Source of the DNA: CAYUTA01 sp964447605 | Lineage (GTDB): Bacteria > Bacillota > Clostridia > Christensenellales > CAG-138 | Direction: 5' to 3' | Assembly (NCBI GenBank): GCA_964447605.1 | Contig: CAYUTA010000063.1 | Coordinates: 1 to 14,817 of the forward strand | DNA length: 14,817 nucleotides | Shown here: positions 6,958-14,652 of the stretch, piece after piece | Layout of the letters: each line of letters begins with the position of its first letter | Numbering within the stretch: position 1 is the stretch's first letter | Position numbers and translations under genes: made by a program | The notes under the pieces: model-generated | The model's database searches: none | Told to the model about the DNA's origin: nothing | The model's input: only the letters and a program-made list of their open reading frames with translations

Positions 6958-6966
6958 CCGTTTGTC

Positions 6967-6995
6967 ATTATATCTATGCATATGCGCATTGTCAA
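6967..6995 (-). promoter_or_regulatory. feoAB promoter with perfect consensus
   Basis: On the minus strand TTGACA (plus 6990-6995) and TATAAT (plus 6967-6972) are separated by exactly 17 bp, a full match to the housekeeping sigma-factor consensus. Transcription would start near 6960, giving feoAB a leader of about 310 nt. Such a strong promoter normally needs a repressor, which fits the operator-like palindrome immediately downstream. Confidence 0.8.
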
Positions 6996-7067
6996 TAGAA
7001 AACAGACCCGTTCGCAGAGCACGAAAATATAAGTTTTATGCATTTGCCCCGAGTTAGCCCCGCCAGC

Positions 7068-7090
7068 GCGCCGGCGGCCGGGACCGGCGC
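7068..7090 (-). terminator. GC-rich hairpin after the sulfatase-like gene, weak terminator candidate
   Basis: GCGCCGG (7068-7074) and CCGGCGC (7084-7090) form a 7-bp stem about 30 bp beyond the stop codon of the minus-strand sulfatase-like gene. There is no T run after it on that strand, so it would be a poor intrinsic terminator. It may act with a protein factor or stabilise the mRNA 3' end. Confidence 0.25.
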
Positions 7091-7120
7091 CTTAAAAGCC
7101 GTATCCGCGTCCGGACCGGC

Positions 7121-8806
7121 TCATTCCACACGCTCCCAGTTGTTCCAGTCGTTCGCATCGCCCGTAATACGGCAAAGATACGCTTCCCAGTCCTCAGGGG
7201 TGTAATACGGCGAATTTTCAAAGATAAACAGGCGCTCGCGCTTGGTGTCCTCATCGATATCCAGAATTGACGTTCCAAAACGCCCATAGTCGCGGTAGCC
7301 GGTCTGCTGTAAAATCGTCGGCGCGATATCCATCAACCACGCCGGCGCCTGGCTGGTCTTCCATGCGCCCGCCGCGCCTTTGGGTTTTACAAACAGAATC
7401 GGATTGTTCGGTATTGTGGCAAAAACCTCGTTGGTATACAGGGTTCTTGACTCACCCGACCAATCGTTATGCCCATGATCGGCGGCGACAATAATGGTCG
7501 TGTTGTCGTATACGCCGGCCGCTTTCATCTGTTCAAACAGGATATTCAATATTTTGATGCAGCCGAGGGATTGATCCTGCGGCCACAGCATATCGTGCTC
7601 AACGGCGATAGCCTCCCGGGTCATATAGTTGCCCTCATGCATGCCGTTAAAATGAATCAGCCGGAATGTCTTCTGCGAAAAGTTCGCATCGACCGGCTGC
7701 GCCTGCATGCGCAGTAGCAGGGTGGAATCATAGAACTCGTAGGTTTGCGTTTCCTGCTTAAACCAGTTCATGGCGTCCATTTCCAGCCAGAATCCCGCCT
7801 TCAGCGCGTGCGGCATGTAACGGTAACACACCAGCGACAATACGGTTTTAAACATGCCGGGATATGACAATATCCGTTGTTCCGTCTCTACATAGTTGGA
7901 AAAATACTGCTGCGCCGAGGGATCGAACGCATTGATGTCGCCCAGGGCGCGCATATCGTACCCCTGCTCCTTGAGCACGGTAAAGATGGTCTCCTTCTGC
8001 CATGCGTTTTTAAGATATGCCTCGTAAGGGATATCCTTCATGTACAGCCTGCCCGTCAGCTGTTCCGGAACGCTTGGAATCGTTACGGCGGAAATTCCAA
8101 CCGTGTTGGGATAGTAGGTAAAGCCCTCCCATGCGTCGAGCGCATCCGGTTTTTCCTTCAGCATCGGCTCAATAAAGTCGTTATCGAACCAGTCTTCAAT
8201 AATCCAAAGCACGTTTTCCCCGCTGTGAAAGGAAAACACGTCCTCATAGGTGAAGCCATAGTTGTTTTCCACTTTGGTACTGGTAAGCGATACCATAACC
8301 AGCGTAACGCCCTGCACCAACACCAGCCCAAAGCCGATCAGCCTGATCGCGATGCTCCAGACCTTCCGGGAGAAGTAAAGCACCAGCAGCGGCAGGACCG
8401 TAATCAGCAGGCAAATCGCCGTGTTGACAACGGCATACGCCCCATATCTCTCCCAGCGCACGCGCTGACTGTTTAACACGCCATAATCAATATTAAGGAA
8501 GTTTCCCTGCAGGTACAGGCAGAGCGTAATGCCAACGAGCAGGGAGAGATACAGGTTAAACAGTTTGCCGCGCAGGATCAGGCCAAGCCCCGCCAGCGCC
8601 GCAAAAAGCAGAAATGCCGCCAACGCAAAAAGCCATACGACCATGTCCGCAGAAAACCAGATGTCCCGCGTGTTGGTCATAATCATCTCCATCGGCGCAA
8701 AAAACAGCAGCGTAAACGCCGTAAACAGCGAAGCGGCGATCAAACCGGTCAGACGTTCGGCAAAGGGTCTGTCCTCCAGCATCAACGCCTTCCACTTTTC
8801 TTTCAT
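7121..8806 (-). CDS. Membrane-anchored sulfatase/phospho-transferase-like enzyme (alkaline phosphatase superfamily)
   Basis: The 561-residue protein has five hydrophobic segments in the first 175 residues (roughly 22-42, 54-78, 84-104, 123-144, 152-173) and then a large extracytoplasmic catalytic domain. That is the architecture of LtaS and EptA-type enzymes, which transfer phosphoglycerol or phosphoethanolamine to cell-surface polymers. The superfamily fold is supported by VLWIIEDWFDND (199-210, an acidic metal-ligand position), by NTVGIS or the nearby Thr as the likely nucleophile (T235 or T242), by LTG (250-252), by HFNGMH (385-390), and by AADHGHND (441-448) with the metal-binding Asp-His. 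The substrate cannot be told. The start at 8806 has AGAAAGGA about 12 nt upstream, a slightly long spacing. It is the last gene of the udk operon, about 50 bp after the small membrane protein gene. A role in cell-envelope polymer modification is inferred. Confidence 0.75.
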   Translation of the reverse strand: MKEKWKALMLEDRPFAERLTGLIAASLFTAFTLLFFAPMEMIMTNTRDIWFSADMVVWLFALAAFLLFAALAGLGLILRGKLFNLYLSLLVGITLCLYLQGNFLNIDYGVLNSQRVRWERYGAYAVVNTAICLLITVLPLLVLYFSRKVWSIAIRLIGFGLVLVQGVTLVMVSLTSTKVENNYGFTYEDVFSFHSGENVLWIIEDWFDNDFIEPMLKEKPDALDAWEGFTYYPNTVGISAVTIPSVPEQLTGRLYMKDIPYEAYLKNAWQKETIFTVLKEQGYDMRALGDINAFDPSAQQYFSNYVETEQRILSYPGMFKTVLSLVCYRYMPHALKAGFWLEMDAMNWFKQETQTYEFYDSTLLLRMQAQPVDANFSQKTFRLIHFNGMHEGNYMTREAIAVEHDMLWPQDQSLGCIKILNILFEQMKAAGVYDNTTIIVAADHGHNDWSGESRTLYTNEVFATIPNNPILFVKPKGAAGAWKTSQAPAWLMDIAPTILQQTGYRDYGRFGTSILDIDEDTKRERLFIFENSPYYTPEDWEAYLCRITGDANDWNNWERVE

Positions 8807-8856
8807 AAATAATTAAGTTCCTTTCTCCCATCCCTCCCGGCGGCGGCGCAAACGCA

Positions 8857-9384
8857 TCACTGCGGCAAGATTGATGTAATCGTATCCACGTTGAACCCGC
8901 CGGCGGTATTGGCGCCGGAGAAGTACCAGATCAGAAGGATGGTCGCCGCCTGTACCGCAAGGGTCACAAGGCAGGCTGCCGGCGTCGCCCAGCGGGCAAA
9001 CCTGCGCCGCCGCCCGCGCATGGCGCAAAACAGCAGCCGGTTCAGCAAAAGCGTAAGCAGGATGGGAGAAAGCAGCAGCGCAAGCTGATACATCGTCTCC
9101 GCCAGCGTTGCATTTTGCCCCGCCGCCAGTGCGTCCTGGGAAAGCTGCGCGCTCAGGCCGACCGCATACAGCGCGTAAATGGCCAGCAGAAAGTTGCAGA
9201 TGATGGAAATCAGAAAATAGACGGTCAGGCGCGCGCCGCCCCGCCGCTCCTCCGGCCACGGGCCGCGGCCGCGCGGCGGTTTGCCGGGCCGGTGATGTCC
9301 GTTCGCCTGCTCCGCCCCATCCATCGCGCAGCCGCATGCGTTTTCCGCGGTGCACGGGCTTTGCTGCCTTGGCATCTCTTCCAT
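8857..9384 (-). CDS. Small membrane protein of unknown function, three transmembrane segments
   Basis: I do not recognise a family for this 175-residue protein. The N-terminal 52 residues are hydrophilic, rich in Pro, Gly and Arg, with three cysteines close together (C11, C17, C19). Three hydrophobic segments follow (about 54-78, 98-121 and 132-157), and a basic stretch (RGRRRR) between the second and third suggests that loop is cytoplasmic. The start chosen is the ATG at 9384 because a GGGGGG stretch lies 8 nt upstream. A longer frame from 9480 would overlap udk. It sits between uridine kinase (25-bp gap) and the sulfatase-like gene (about 50 bp), so it is very likely translated from the same mRNA and may assist the membrane enzyme. 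The reading frame and start are well supported, but the role is unknown. Confidence 0.7.
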   Translation of the reverse strand: MEEMPRQQSPCTAENACGCAMDGAEQANGHHRPGKPPRGRGPWPEERRGGARLTVYFLISIICNFLLAIYALYAVGLSAQLSQDALAAGQNATLAETMYQLALLLSPILLTLLLNRLLFCAMRGRRRRFARWATPAACLVTLAVQAATILLIWYFSGANTAGGFNVDTITSILPQ

Positions 9385-9409
9385 TGAATAAGTCCCCCCT
9401 GTTCCCACG

Positions 9410-10084
9410 TTATGGCTCCACGCCGTCATCGAGCGGGCGGCCTTCCGCCTTATTTGCATCCTCTTCAAACCGCTCGGCAAGCAGCTTGGTCGTTAAGTAT
9501 GCGCTGATGGCGTCGATGGCCATGCGGTTCTTACCGCCGCGCATAACGGCAAAATCCGCGTCGTTGATATAATCTGCAATATATTTTTCATACATGGGCT
9601 TGACGGTTAAAAGATATTGTTCGGCAATGTTGTCAATCGTTCGGCCCCGCACCTTAATGTCGCGCTTAATGCGCCGCAGCAGACAAATATCGATATCCAC
9701 ATGCAGGTAGACCTTGAGCGCCATCATGTCGCAAAGGCGCTTATCATAAAACATGTGGATGCCTTCGAGAATGAGCACCTCCGGCGGCCGAATCCATTCG
9801 TCCAGCCGGTCGGCGCGCAGGTGGTTGCCGTAATCGTAGCCCTTAACCGGAATGGACGCGCCTGCGGCAAGCGTCTGCACGTCATGCAGCATTTCGTCAA
9901 GGTCAAAAATATCGGGCTCATCATAGTTGAGCTTACAGCGTTCCTCAAAGGATATCTGGGGAAAGCTGCGGTAGTAGCAATCCTGTCCGACGATGACGCA
10001 ACTACACGCAAGCGAATCCTGAATCCGTCTGGCCAGAGTGCTCTTGCCGCTGCCGCTTGCGCCGCAGATTCCAACGATAATCAT
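9410..10084 (-). CDS. udk: Uridine kinase
   Basis: This 224-residue cytosolic P-loop kinase phosphorylates uridine and cytidine to UMP and CMP for pyrimidine salvage. It has the Walker A motif GASGSGKST (8-16), QDCYY (34-38), the NYDEPDIFD substrate-region motif (53-61), LEGIHMFYDKRLCD (106-119) and RRIKRDIKVRGRT (137-149), all in the order seen in bacterial Udk proteins. Length is near the family norm of about 210 residues. The start at 10084 is set by GGAGG 7 nt upstream. The frame remains open far upstream (to 10744), but that part overlaps the marR promoter and gene and shows no homology. First gene of a minus-strand operon, divergent from marR. The related PRK/Udk-like kinases of uncertain substrate are an alternative to true uridine kinase. 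Confidence 0.88.
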   Translation of the reverse strand: MIIVGICGASGSGKSTLARRIQDSLACSCVIVGQDCYYRSFPQISFEERCKLNYDEPDIFDLDEMLHDVQTLAAGASIPVKGYDYGNHLRADRLDEWIRPPEVLILEGIHMFYDKRLCDMMALKVYLHVDIDICLLRRIKRDIKVRGRTIDNIAEQYLLTVKPMYEKYIADYINDADFAVMRGGKNRMAIDAISAYLTTKLLAERFEEDANKAEGRPLDDGVEP

Positions 10085-10116
10085 GCCCCATCCTCCCGTT
10101 CCACGGCATTTTCCCT

Positions 10117-10155
10117 TGGTATCAATACCATACCATATCGCAGGGCCGAATGCAA
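10117..10155 (-). promoter_or_regulatory. Putative udk promoter with overlapping palindrome
   Basis: On the minus strand TTGCAT (plus 10150-10155), a 17-bp spacer and an extended -10 TGGTATGGT (box TATGGT at plus 10127-10132) could drive udk. The perfect palindrome TGGTAT-CA-ATACCA (10117-10130) overlaps the -10 box and the predicted start. It resembles GntR-family operators in general form. The -35 match is poor, so the call is tentative. Confidence 0.35.
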
Positions 10156-10229
10156 CGAAAGCCCGAATGGACGCCGGGCAAACCAACCGCAGGCTTACCG
10201 CCCGGGCAATCTTTTTCGGCAAATTTTGC

Positions 10230-10258
10230 TTGACAAGGACGGATGATGTTGTTAATAT
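10230..10258 (+). promoter_or_regulatory. Promoter of the marR-ABC exporter operon
   Basis: TTGACA (10230-10235) and TAATAT (10253-10258) are separated by 17 bp. Transcription would start near 10265, within the palindrome at 10262-10286. A second possible -10, TATAAT at 10289-10294, has no good -35 partner. Confidence 0.6.
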
Positions 10259-10261
10259 TGA

Positions 10262-10286
10262 TAAGCGCTTAATAATTAAGTGCTTA
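10262..10286. promoter_or_regulatory. MarR operator, near-perfect 25-bp palindrome
   Basis: The half TAAGCGCTTAAT (10262-10273) and the half ATTAAGTGCTTA (10275-10286) are reverse complements at 11 of 12 positions around a central A. Each half contains its own 10-bp palindrome (TAAGCGCTTA, and TAAGTGCTTA with one mismatch). The site covers the predicted transcription start of marR, so the MarR protein it precedes probably represses its own operon here. Confidence 0.7.
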
Positions 10287-10300
10287 CATATAATTCGTTT

Positions 10301-10305
10301 GGAGG
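10301..10305 (+). promoter_or_regulatory. Ribosome binding site that sets the TTG start of marR
   Basis: GGAGG lies 10 nt before a TTG codon at 10316. The in-frame GTG at 10280 is inside the operator and has no Shine-Dalgarno sequence. The next ATG (10337) is about 30 nt from this site, too far. Confidence 0.65.
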
Positions 10306-10315
10306 CGTATTCGGT

Positions 10316-10789
10316 TTGAACGCTCGCTATCTGGGCATGCAGATTTTTATGATTAATGTGCTGCGGCGCAATCTGGTGCAGAAAAAGACCTCCGGCTTTG
10401 ATCTGCGCCACGGACAGCTGCCGCTGCTGGAGGCGGCCATGTGCCACCCGGACTGTACGCAGCAGGAACTGGCCGATGCGCTGCGCGTCACCCCCGCGTC
10501 CATCGCCCAGTCCGTTGCACGGCTGGAGCGCGCGGGCTTTATCCAAAAGCGCGTCGATCCGCATAATAAGCGCTGCAACCGGCTCAATGCGACCGATGCG
10601 GGCAGACAGGCCGCCATGCTCTACCGCCGAAGCTTCGACGAGGTCAACGACTTCACCTTTGCCGGGCTGACGCAGGACCAACTCGAGCAGCTCTCCGCGC
10701 TGTTTGGCATCATGCTGAAGAATTTCGGCGAGGATGCGGAGCATCTGCTGTGGCCGCCGGATTGCAACAAAGAGGAGGCGCCGAAGTGA
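10316..10789 (+). CDS. MarR-family transcriptional regulator
   Basis: This 157-residue winged helix-turn-helix repressor fits the usual MarR size. The DNA-binding region is visible as TQQELADALRVTPASIAQSVARLERAGFIQ, followed by the wing DPHNKRCNRLNATDAG, which matches the family's D-P-x-D-x-R...L-T-x-x-G pattern. MarR proteins generally act as dimers and release DNA when bound by phenolic or drug-like ligands or after oxidation. The TTG start at 10316 is favoured by GGAGG. It is the first gene of an operon with two ABC exporter subunits and overlaps the next gene by 4 nt (GTGA), so the three are translationally coupled. The 25-bp palindrome upstream is its probable operator. The inducing ligand is not evident from the sequence. 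Confidence 0.88.
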   Translation: MNARYLGMQIFMINVLRRNLVQKKTSGFDLRHGQLPLLEAAMCHPDCTQQELADALRVTPASIAQSVARLERAGFIQKRVDPHNKRCNRLNATDAGRQAAMLYRRSFDEVNDFTFAGLTQDQLEQLSALFGIMLKNFGEDAEHLLWPPDCNKEEAPK

Positions 10790-12513
10790 TCAAAAAGCTC
10801 AGCCCCTATATCGGGCAGTACAAATTCTATGCCCTCTTTTCGCCGCTGCTTGTGGCGGGCGAGGTCGTATTCGAGGTATTCATCCCTCTGCTGATGGCGC
10901 GCATTGTGGATGTCGGAATCCCCAAACAGGACTTCTCCTATGTTTTGGAGATGGGTGGATTGATGGTGCTGATGGCCGTGATTGCGCTTGTGCTCGGTGC
11001 GCTGTGCGCGCGTTTTGCCGTGATGGCAAGCAACGGCTTTGCCAAAAATTTGCGCATGCAGTTGTTCCGGCAGGTGGAGTCGTTCTCATTCAAAAATACG
11101 GATAAGTTCAGCACCGCCTCGTTGATTACGCGCATGACCAATGACATTACCAACATACAGCAGGCGTTTCAGATGTGTATCCGTATGCTTGCGCGCGCCC
11201 CGATGATGCTCGTCATGGCCACGATTATGGCCGTTCGCATCTCGCCCAAGCTGTCGGTCATCATTCTTGGCGCAATTCCGCTGCTGGGCGGAATCATCGC
11301 CGTCATTGCCAAACTTGCGTTTCCGCGCTTTGAGGCGATGCTCCAAAGGTACGACCGCATGAACGCGCGTACGCAGGAAAACCTTATTGCCATCCGCGTT
11401 GTCAAGGCATATGTGCGCGGCGAGTATGAAACCGTGCAGTTTGCCGATGCAGCCGAAGCGCTCAAAAACGCGCAGCGCAGGGCGGAAAAGCTGCTGGTTG
11501 CCACCATGCCCATCATGCAGATCACCATGTACAGCTGTATTTTGTTGGTGCTGTGGTTCGGCGGCCGGGACATTCTTGGCGGCACGCTGCTGACCGGCGA
11601 ACTGATGAGCTTTATCAGCTATATAACGCAGATTCTCATGTCGCTGATGATGATGGCGATGGTGTTCGTCAACCTCGTGCTTTCGCAGGCGTCGGGTAAG
11701 CGCATCATCGAGGTGCTCGACGAGGTTCCCGCCATCAACGACTGCGGCGCGGACGCAACGCTTACCCCGGCGGACGGTTCCATCCGTTTCAACGGCGTAT
11801 GTTTTTCCTACTCCAACAATCCGGATAATCTCACGCTCCGCCACATCGATCTTCATATCCGTTCCGGCGAAACCATCGGCATCATCGGCGAATCCGGTTC
11901 CGCCAAAACATCGCTTGTGCAGTTGATTCCCCGCCTATACGATGTGTTCTCCGGCAGCGTGGAGGTCGGCGGGCACGACGTGCGCGCGTATGCAATCGAG
12001 CGCCTGCGCGGCCAAATCGGTATGGTGCTGCAAAAAAGCGTATTGTTCTCCGGCACGATCAGGGAGAATCTTAAGTGGGGCAATCCCGAGGCGACGGATG
12101 CGCAGATCGAGGCCGCCTGCAGGGCCGCGCAGGCGCACGACTTCATCATGTCGTTTCCCAAGGGCTATGAGACGGAGCTTGGTCAGGGCGGCGTGAATGT
12201 TTCCGGCGGGCAGAAGCAGCGGCTGTGCATTGCGCGCGCGCTGCTGAAAAACCCCAAGATCATGATTCTCGACGACAGCACATCCGCCGTGGACACCGCA
12301 ACCGATGCGGCTATACGCAATGCGTTTGCCACGATGCACAGCGGTACGACCATGCTCATCATTGCGCAGCGCATCACCTCGGTCATGGGCGCCGACCGTA
12401 TTGTCGTTCTGCACGAGGGTGAAATCAACGGCGTCGGCACGCATGAGGAGTTGCTCAGAACCAACGCCATCTATCAGGAAATCTATCATTCGCAGCAGAA
12501 GGGGGTGGCCTGA
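10786..12513 (+). CDS. ABC multidrug-type exporter half-transporter, degenerate ATPase subunit
   Basis: The 575-residue protein has six N-terminal transmembrane segments and a C-terminal nucleotide-binding domain, the half-transporter layout of type IV ABC exporters. Its ATPase motifs depart from consensus. Walker A reads GESGSAKTS (368-376) with A373 in place of Gly. Walker B ends ILDD with D497 in place of the catalytic Glu. The switch His is Q528 (IIAQRIT). The signature VSGGQ (472-476) is normal. The same Asp and Gln changes mark the degenerate-site subunit of heterodimeric exporters such as TM287/288, in which only one site hydrolyses ATP. GTG is the start (10786): AGGAGG lies 7 nt upstream, and the codon overlaps the marR stop. 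The partner subunit begins 1 nt after its stop. The exported substrate is unknown, and drug or lipid export is inferred from family and context. Confidence 0.9.
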   Translation: MIKKLSPYIGQYKFYALFSPLLVAGEVVFEVFIPLLMARIVDVGIPKQDFSYVLEMGGLMVLMAVIALVLGALCARFAVMASNGFAKNLRMQLFRQVESFSFKNTDKFSTASLITRMTNDITNIQQAFQMCIRMLARAPMMLVMATIMAVRISPKLSVIILGAIPLLGGIIAVIAKLAFPRFEAMLQRYDRMNARTQENLIAIRVVKAYVRGEYETVQFADAAEALKNAQRRAEKLLVATMPIMQITMYSCILLVLWFGGRDILGGTLLTGELMSFISYITQILMSLMMMAMVFVNLVLSQASGKRIIEVLDEVPAINDCGADATLTPADGSIRFNGVCFSYSNNPDNLTLRHIDLHIRSGETIGIIGESGSAKTSLVQLIPRLYDVFSGSVEVGGHDVRAYAIERLRGQIGMVLQKSVLFSGTIRENLKWGNPEATDAQIEAACRAAQAHDFIMSFPKGYETELGQGGVNVSGGQKQRLCIARALLKNPKIMILDDSTSAVDTATDAAIRNAFATMHSGTTMLIIAQRITSVMGADRIVVLHEGEINGVGTHEELLRTNAIYQEIYHSQQKGVA

Positions 12514-12514
12514 C

Positions 12515-14398
12515 ATGCCGCATCCGGGTCAATACGCGGGCGCCGCAAAGCCGAAGCACGCCAGACGAACGTTTATACGCCTGTTCGGCTACCTGAAAAA
12601 CGATCCGTGGCAGGTTGCCGTAATCGTCTTTGGCCTGCTTGTTTCCGCAGGCGCCGCCGTGGCGGGCACCTACATGCTCAAGCCGATCATCAACCATATC
12701 GGCGAGCTGATTGCCGCGCGCAGCACGGACATGCGTACGCTTGTTGTATACATCCTCCAGCTGGGCGTGATTTACGGTCTCGGCGCGCTGAGCACGTTCG
12801 TTGTCAACCGCCTGGTGGTCAACGTCGCCACGAGCACGCTGGAGGCCGTTCGCAACGCAATGTTCTCCAAGATGGAGAGGCTGCCGCTGAAATACTTTGA
12901 CGCGCGCACGCACGGTGAAATCATGAGTCTGTTCAGCAACGATACCGACGCGCTGCGCGAGATGCTCGGACAGGGGCTACCGCAGCTGATCAGCTGCACG
13001 GTTTCGGTTGCAGGCGTACTGATTATGATGGTAATCCTCTCCCCGCTGCTGACGCTGCTGGTGCTGGTGGTCTTTTCCCTGATGCTGCTGATCGTGAAAA
13101 CGCTCGGCACAAAGTCGGCATACCATTTCAAGAAGCGGCAGGAGGCGCTGGCCGGCGCCAACGGCTACATTGAGGAGATGAGCGAAGGGCAGCGCGAGGT
13201 CAAGGTGTTTTGCCGCGAGCAGGCCGTGACCGCGGAGTTTGAAACACGCGCCGAAAACCTGCGCGCTTCCTCTACAAGCGCGATGACGTTCGCCATGATC
13301 CTCATGCCCATCATGGGCAACCTCAGCTATGCGCTGTATGCCGCCGCCGCGGCCGCGGGCGCGGGTCTCGCCATCCTTGGCCGTGCGGACATCGGCACGC
13401 TGGCCGCATTTTTGCAGTACACGCGCTCGTTTTCCCAGCCGCTGACGCAGATTTCACAGCTGTTCAACGGGTTCGTCAGCGCGCTTGCCGGCGCAGAGCG
13501 TATCTTTGCGCTCATCGACGCCGAGCCGGAGGCCGACGACGGCAGCATCACCCTGGTCAACGCCAGGCGCGGCGCATCCGGCGCCCTTGCCGAGGCGGAA
13601 GGCCGCACGGGCATGTGGGCCTGGAAAAGGCCTCTGCCGGACGGTGCGTTCGAGTATATCGAACTGCGCGGCGACGTGCGCTTCCACGATGTAACGTTCA
13701 GCTATGACGGCACGCGCAATGTGCTCACCGATGTGAATCTGTACGCCAAGCCGGGTCAGAAAATTGCGTTCGTCGGCAGCACCGGCGCGGGCAAGACGAC
13801 CATCACCAACCTCATTAACCGTTTCTACGATGTGCAGGAGGGCTCGATCACCTACGACGGCATTGACGTCAAGCAGATTAAGAAGGACGACCTGCGCCGT
13901 TCGTTGGCCATGGTTTTGCAGGACACGCACCTGTTCACCGGAACGGTGCGCGAAAACATCCGGTATGGCAACCTGTCTGCCACGGATGCGGAAATCGTGG
14001 CCGCGGCCAGGCTGGCCAACGCGCATTACTTCATTACACACCTTCCGCAGGGCTATGATACCCTGCTCACCGCGGACGGCGCGAACCTCTCCCAGGGACA
14101 GCGGCAATTGCTGGCCATTGCGCGCGCGGCGGTGTCCAACCCGCCGGTGCTCATCCTCGACGAAGCGACCAGCTCCATCGACACGCGCACCGAGGCGCTC
14201 ATTGAAAAGGGCATGGACGGCCTGATGAAGGGCCGTACGGTGTTTGTCATCGCGCACAGGCTTTCTACCGTGCGCAACTCCAACGCGATCATGGTGCTCG
14301 AGAACGGCCGCATCATTGAGCGCGGCGACCATGACGACCTGCTGACCCAGCGCGGCAAGTACTATCAGCTCTATATGGGCATGTTTGAGTTGAGCTGA
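12515..14398 (+). CDS. ABC multidrug-type exporter half-transporter, catalytic subunit
   Basis: The 627-residue partner of the preceding subunit has six transmembrane segments and a nucleotide-binding domain with canonical Walker A GSTGAGKTT (421-429), Walker B ILDE with catalytic E550, and switch H581 (VIAHR). Its signature is LSQGQ (525-529), with Gln for the first Gly. In the assembled dimer that signature faces the degenerate Walker A/B of the partner, so both defects fall in the same non-hydrolysing site. A linker of about 40 residues before the nucleotide-binding domain, containing GRTGMWAWKRPLPDGAFEY, makes it longer than the partner. I recall similar linkers in Clostridia relatives. 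The ATG at 12515 has a GGGGG stretch about 9 nt upstream. Frames extending further left overlap the previous gene and are not used. Last gene of the marR operon. Confidence 0.9.
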   Translation: MPHPGQYAGAAKPKHARRTFIRLFGYLKNDPWQVAVIVFGLLVSAGAAVAGTYMLKPIINHIGELIAARSTDMRTLVVYILQLGVIYGLGALSTFVVNRLVVNVATSTLEAVRNAMFSKMERLPLKYFDARTHGEIMSLFSNDTDALREMLGQGLPQLISCTVSVAGVLIMMVILSPLLTLLVLVVFSLMLLIVKTLGTKSAYHFKKRQEALAGANGYIEEMSEGQREVKVFCREQAVTAEFETRAENLRASSTSAMTFAMILMPIMGNLSYALYAAAAAAGAGLAILGRADIGTLAAFLQYTRSFSQPLTQISQLFNGFVSALAGAERIFALIDAEPEADDGSITLVNARRGASGALAEAEGRTGMWAWKRPLPDGAFEYIELRGDVRFHDVTFSYDGTRNVLTDVNLYAKPGQKIAFVGSTGAGKTTITNLINRFYDVQEGSITYDGIDVKQIKKDDLRRSLAMVLQDTHLFTGTVRENIRYGNLSATDAEIVAAARLANAHYFITHLPQGYDTLLTADGANLSQGQRQLLAIARAAVSNPPVLILDEATSSIDTRTEALIEKGMDGLMKGRTVFVIAHRLSTVRNSNAIMVLENGRIIERGDHDDLLTQRGKYYQLYMGMFELS

Positions 14399-14417
14399 TC
14401 TCCGGCCAGCCGGTACG

Positions 14418-14456
14418 GCGCCCACCCGCATCCAGGCAACCGGTGCGGACGGGCGC
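14418..14456 (+). terminator. Probable terminator of the marR-ABC operon
   Basis: GCGCCC (14418-14423) pairs with GGGCGC (14451-14456), and CCGCA (14426-14430) with TGCGG (14444-14448) across a small internal loop. Only three T residues follow, so termination would be weak. It lies 20 nt after the last stop codon, which fits the position expected. Confidence 0.45.
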
Positions 14457-14623
14457 TTTGCATCCGGGTTTCGCGCGCCCGCTTCGCCCCGCTGTATATG
14501 CTGTTCACGGCGCTTGCCGCGCTGCTGAAACCCGCCGCGCCCTATGGGGAACCGTCGCGTTTTACAGCAGACGCCGCATACGAATTCCCGCGCCCATATC
14601 GACCGCAATTTGCCAAATTTTCG

Positions 14624-14652
14624 TTGACACCGGTAAATGAATACGGTATACT
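14624..14652 (+). promoter_or_regulatory. Promoter of the tRNA cluster
   Basis: TTGACA (14624-14629) and TATACT (14647-14652) are separated by 17 bp, 11 of 12 consensus positions. The predicted start near 14659 is about 20 nt before the mature tRNA-Val, leaving a short 5' leader for RNase P to remove. Confidence 0.85.

Larger units (their letters stand above)
6686..6960. repeat. feoAB leader segment bracketed by related palindromes, possible repeat element
   Basis: The roughly 275-bp stretch has no convincing gene. It starts and ends with palindromes that share the core CGGAAGTYAGC in opposite orientation, 19 of 27 positions matching when aligned. Between them lie the plus-strand terminator-like hairpin and another structured stretch around CATCCTTG/CAAGCAGGATG (about 6804-6826). 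It is either a long regulated 5' leader of feoAB or a small dispersed element inserted upstream of it. Nothing inside the window repeats it, so the repeat call is only a suggestion. Confidence 0.25.

Noticed and set aside
6652..6960. Metal-sensing riboswitch in the feoAB leader
   Set aside because: The leader is long and structured, but I could not identify the conserved core of a known NiCo, Mn or other metal riboswitch. Without covariation data the claim is not supported.
13454..14608. 384-codon open frame on the minus strand, opposite the second ABC subunit
   Set aside because: It lies opposite a canonical nucleotide-binding domain. The translation shows no motif, and the frame is explained by codon bias of the real gene.
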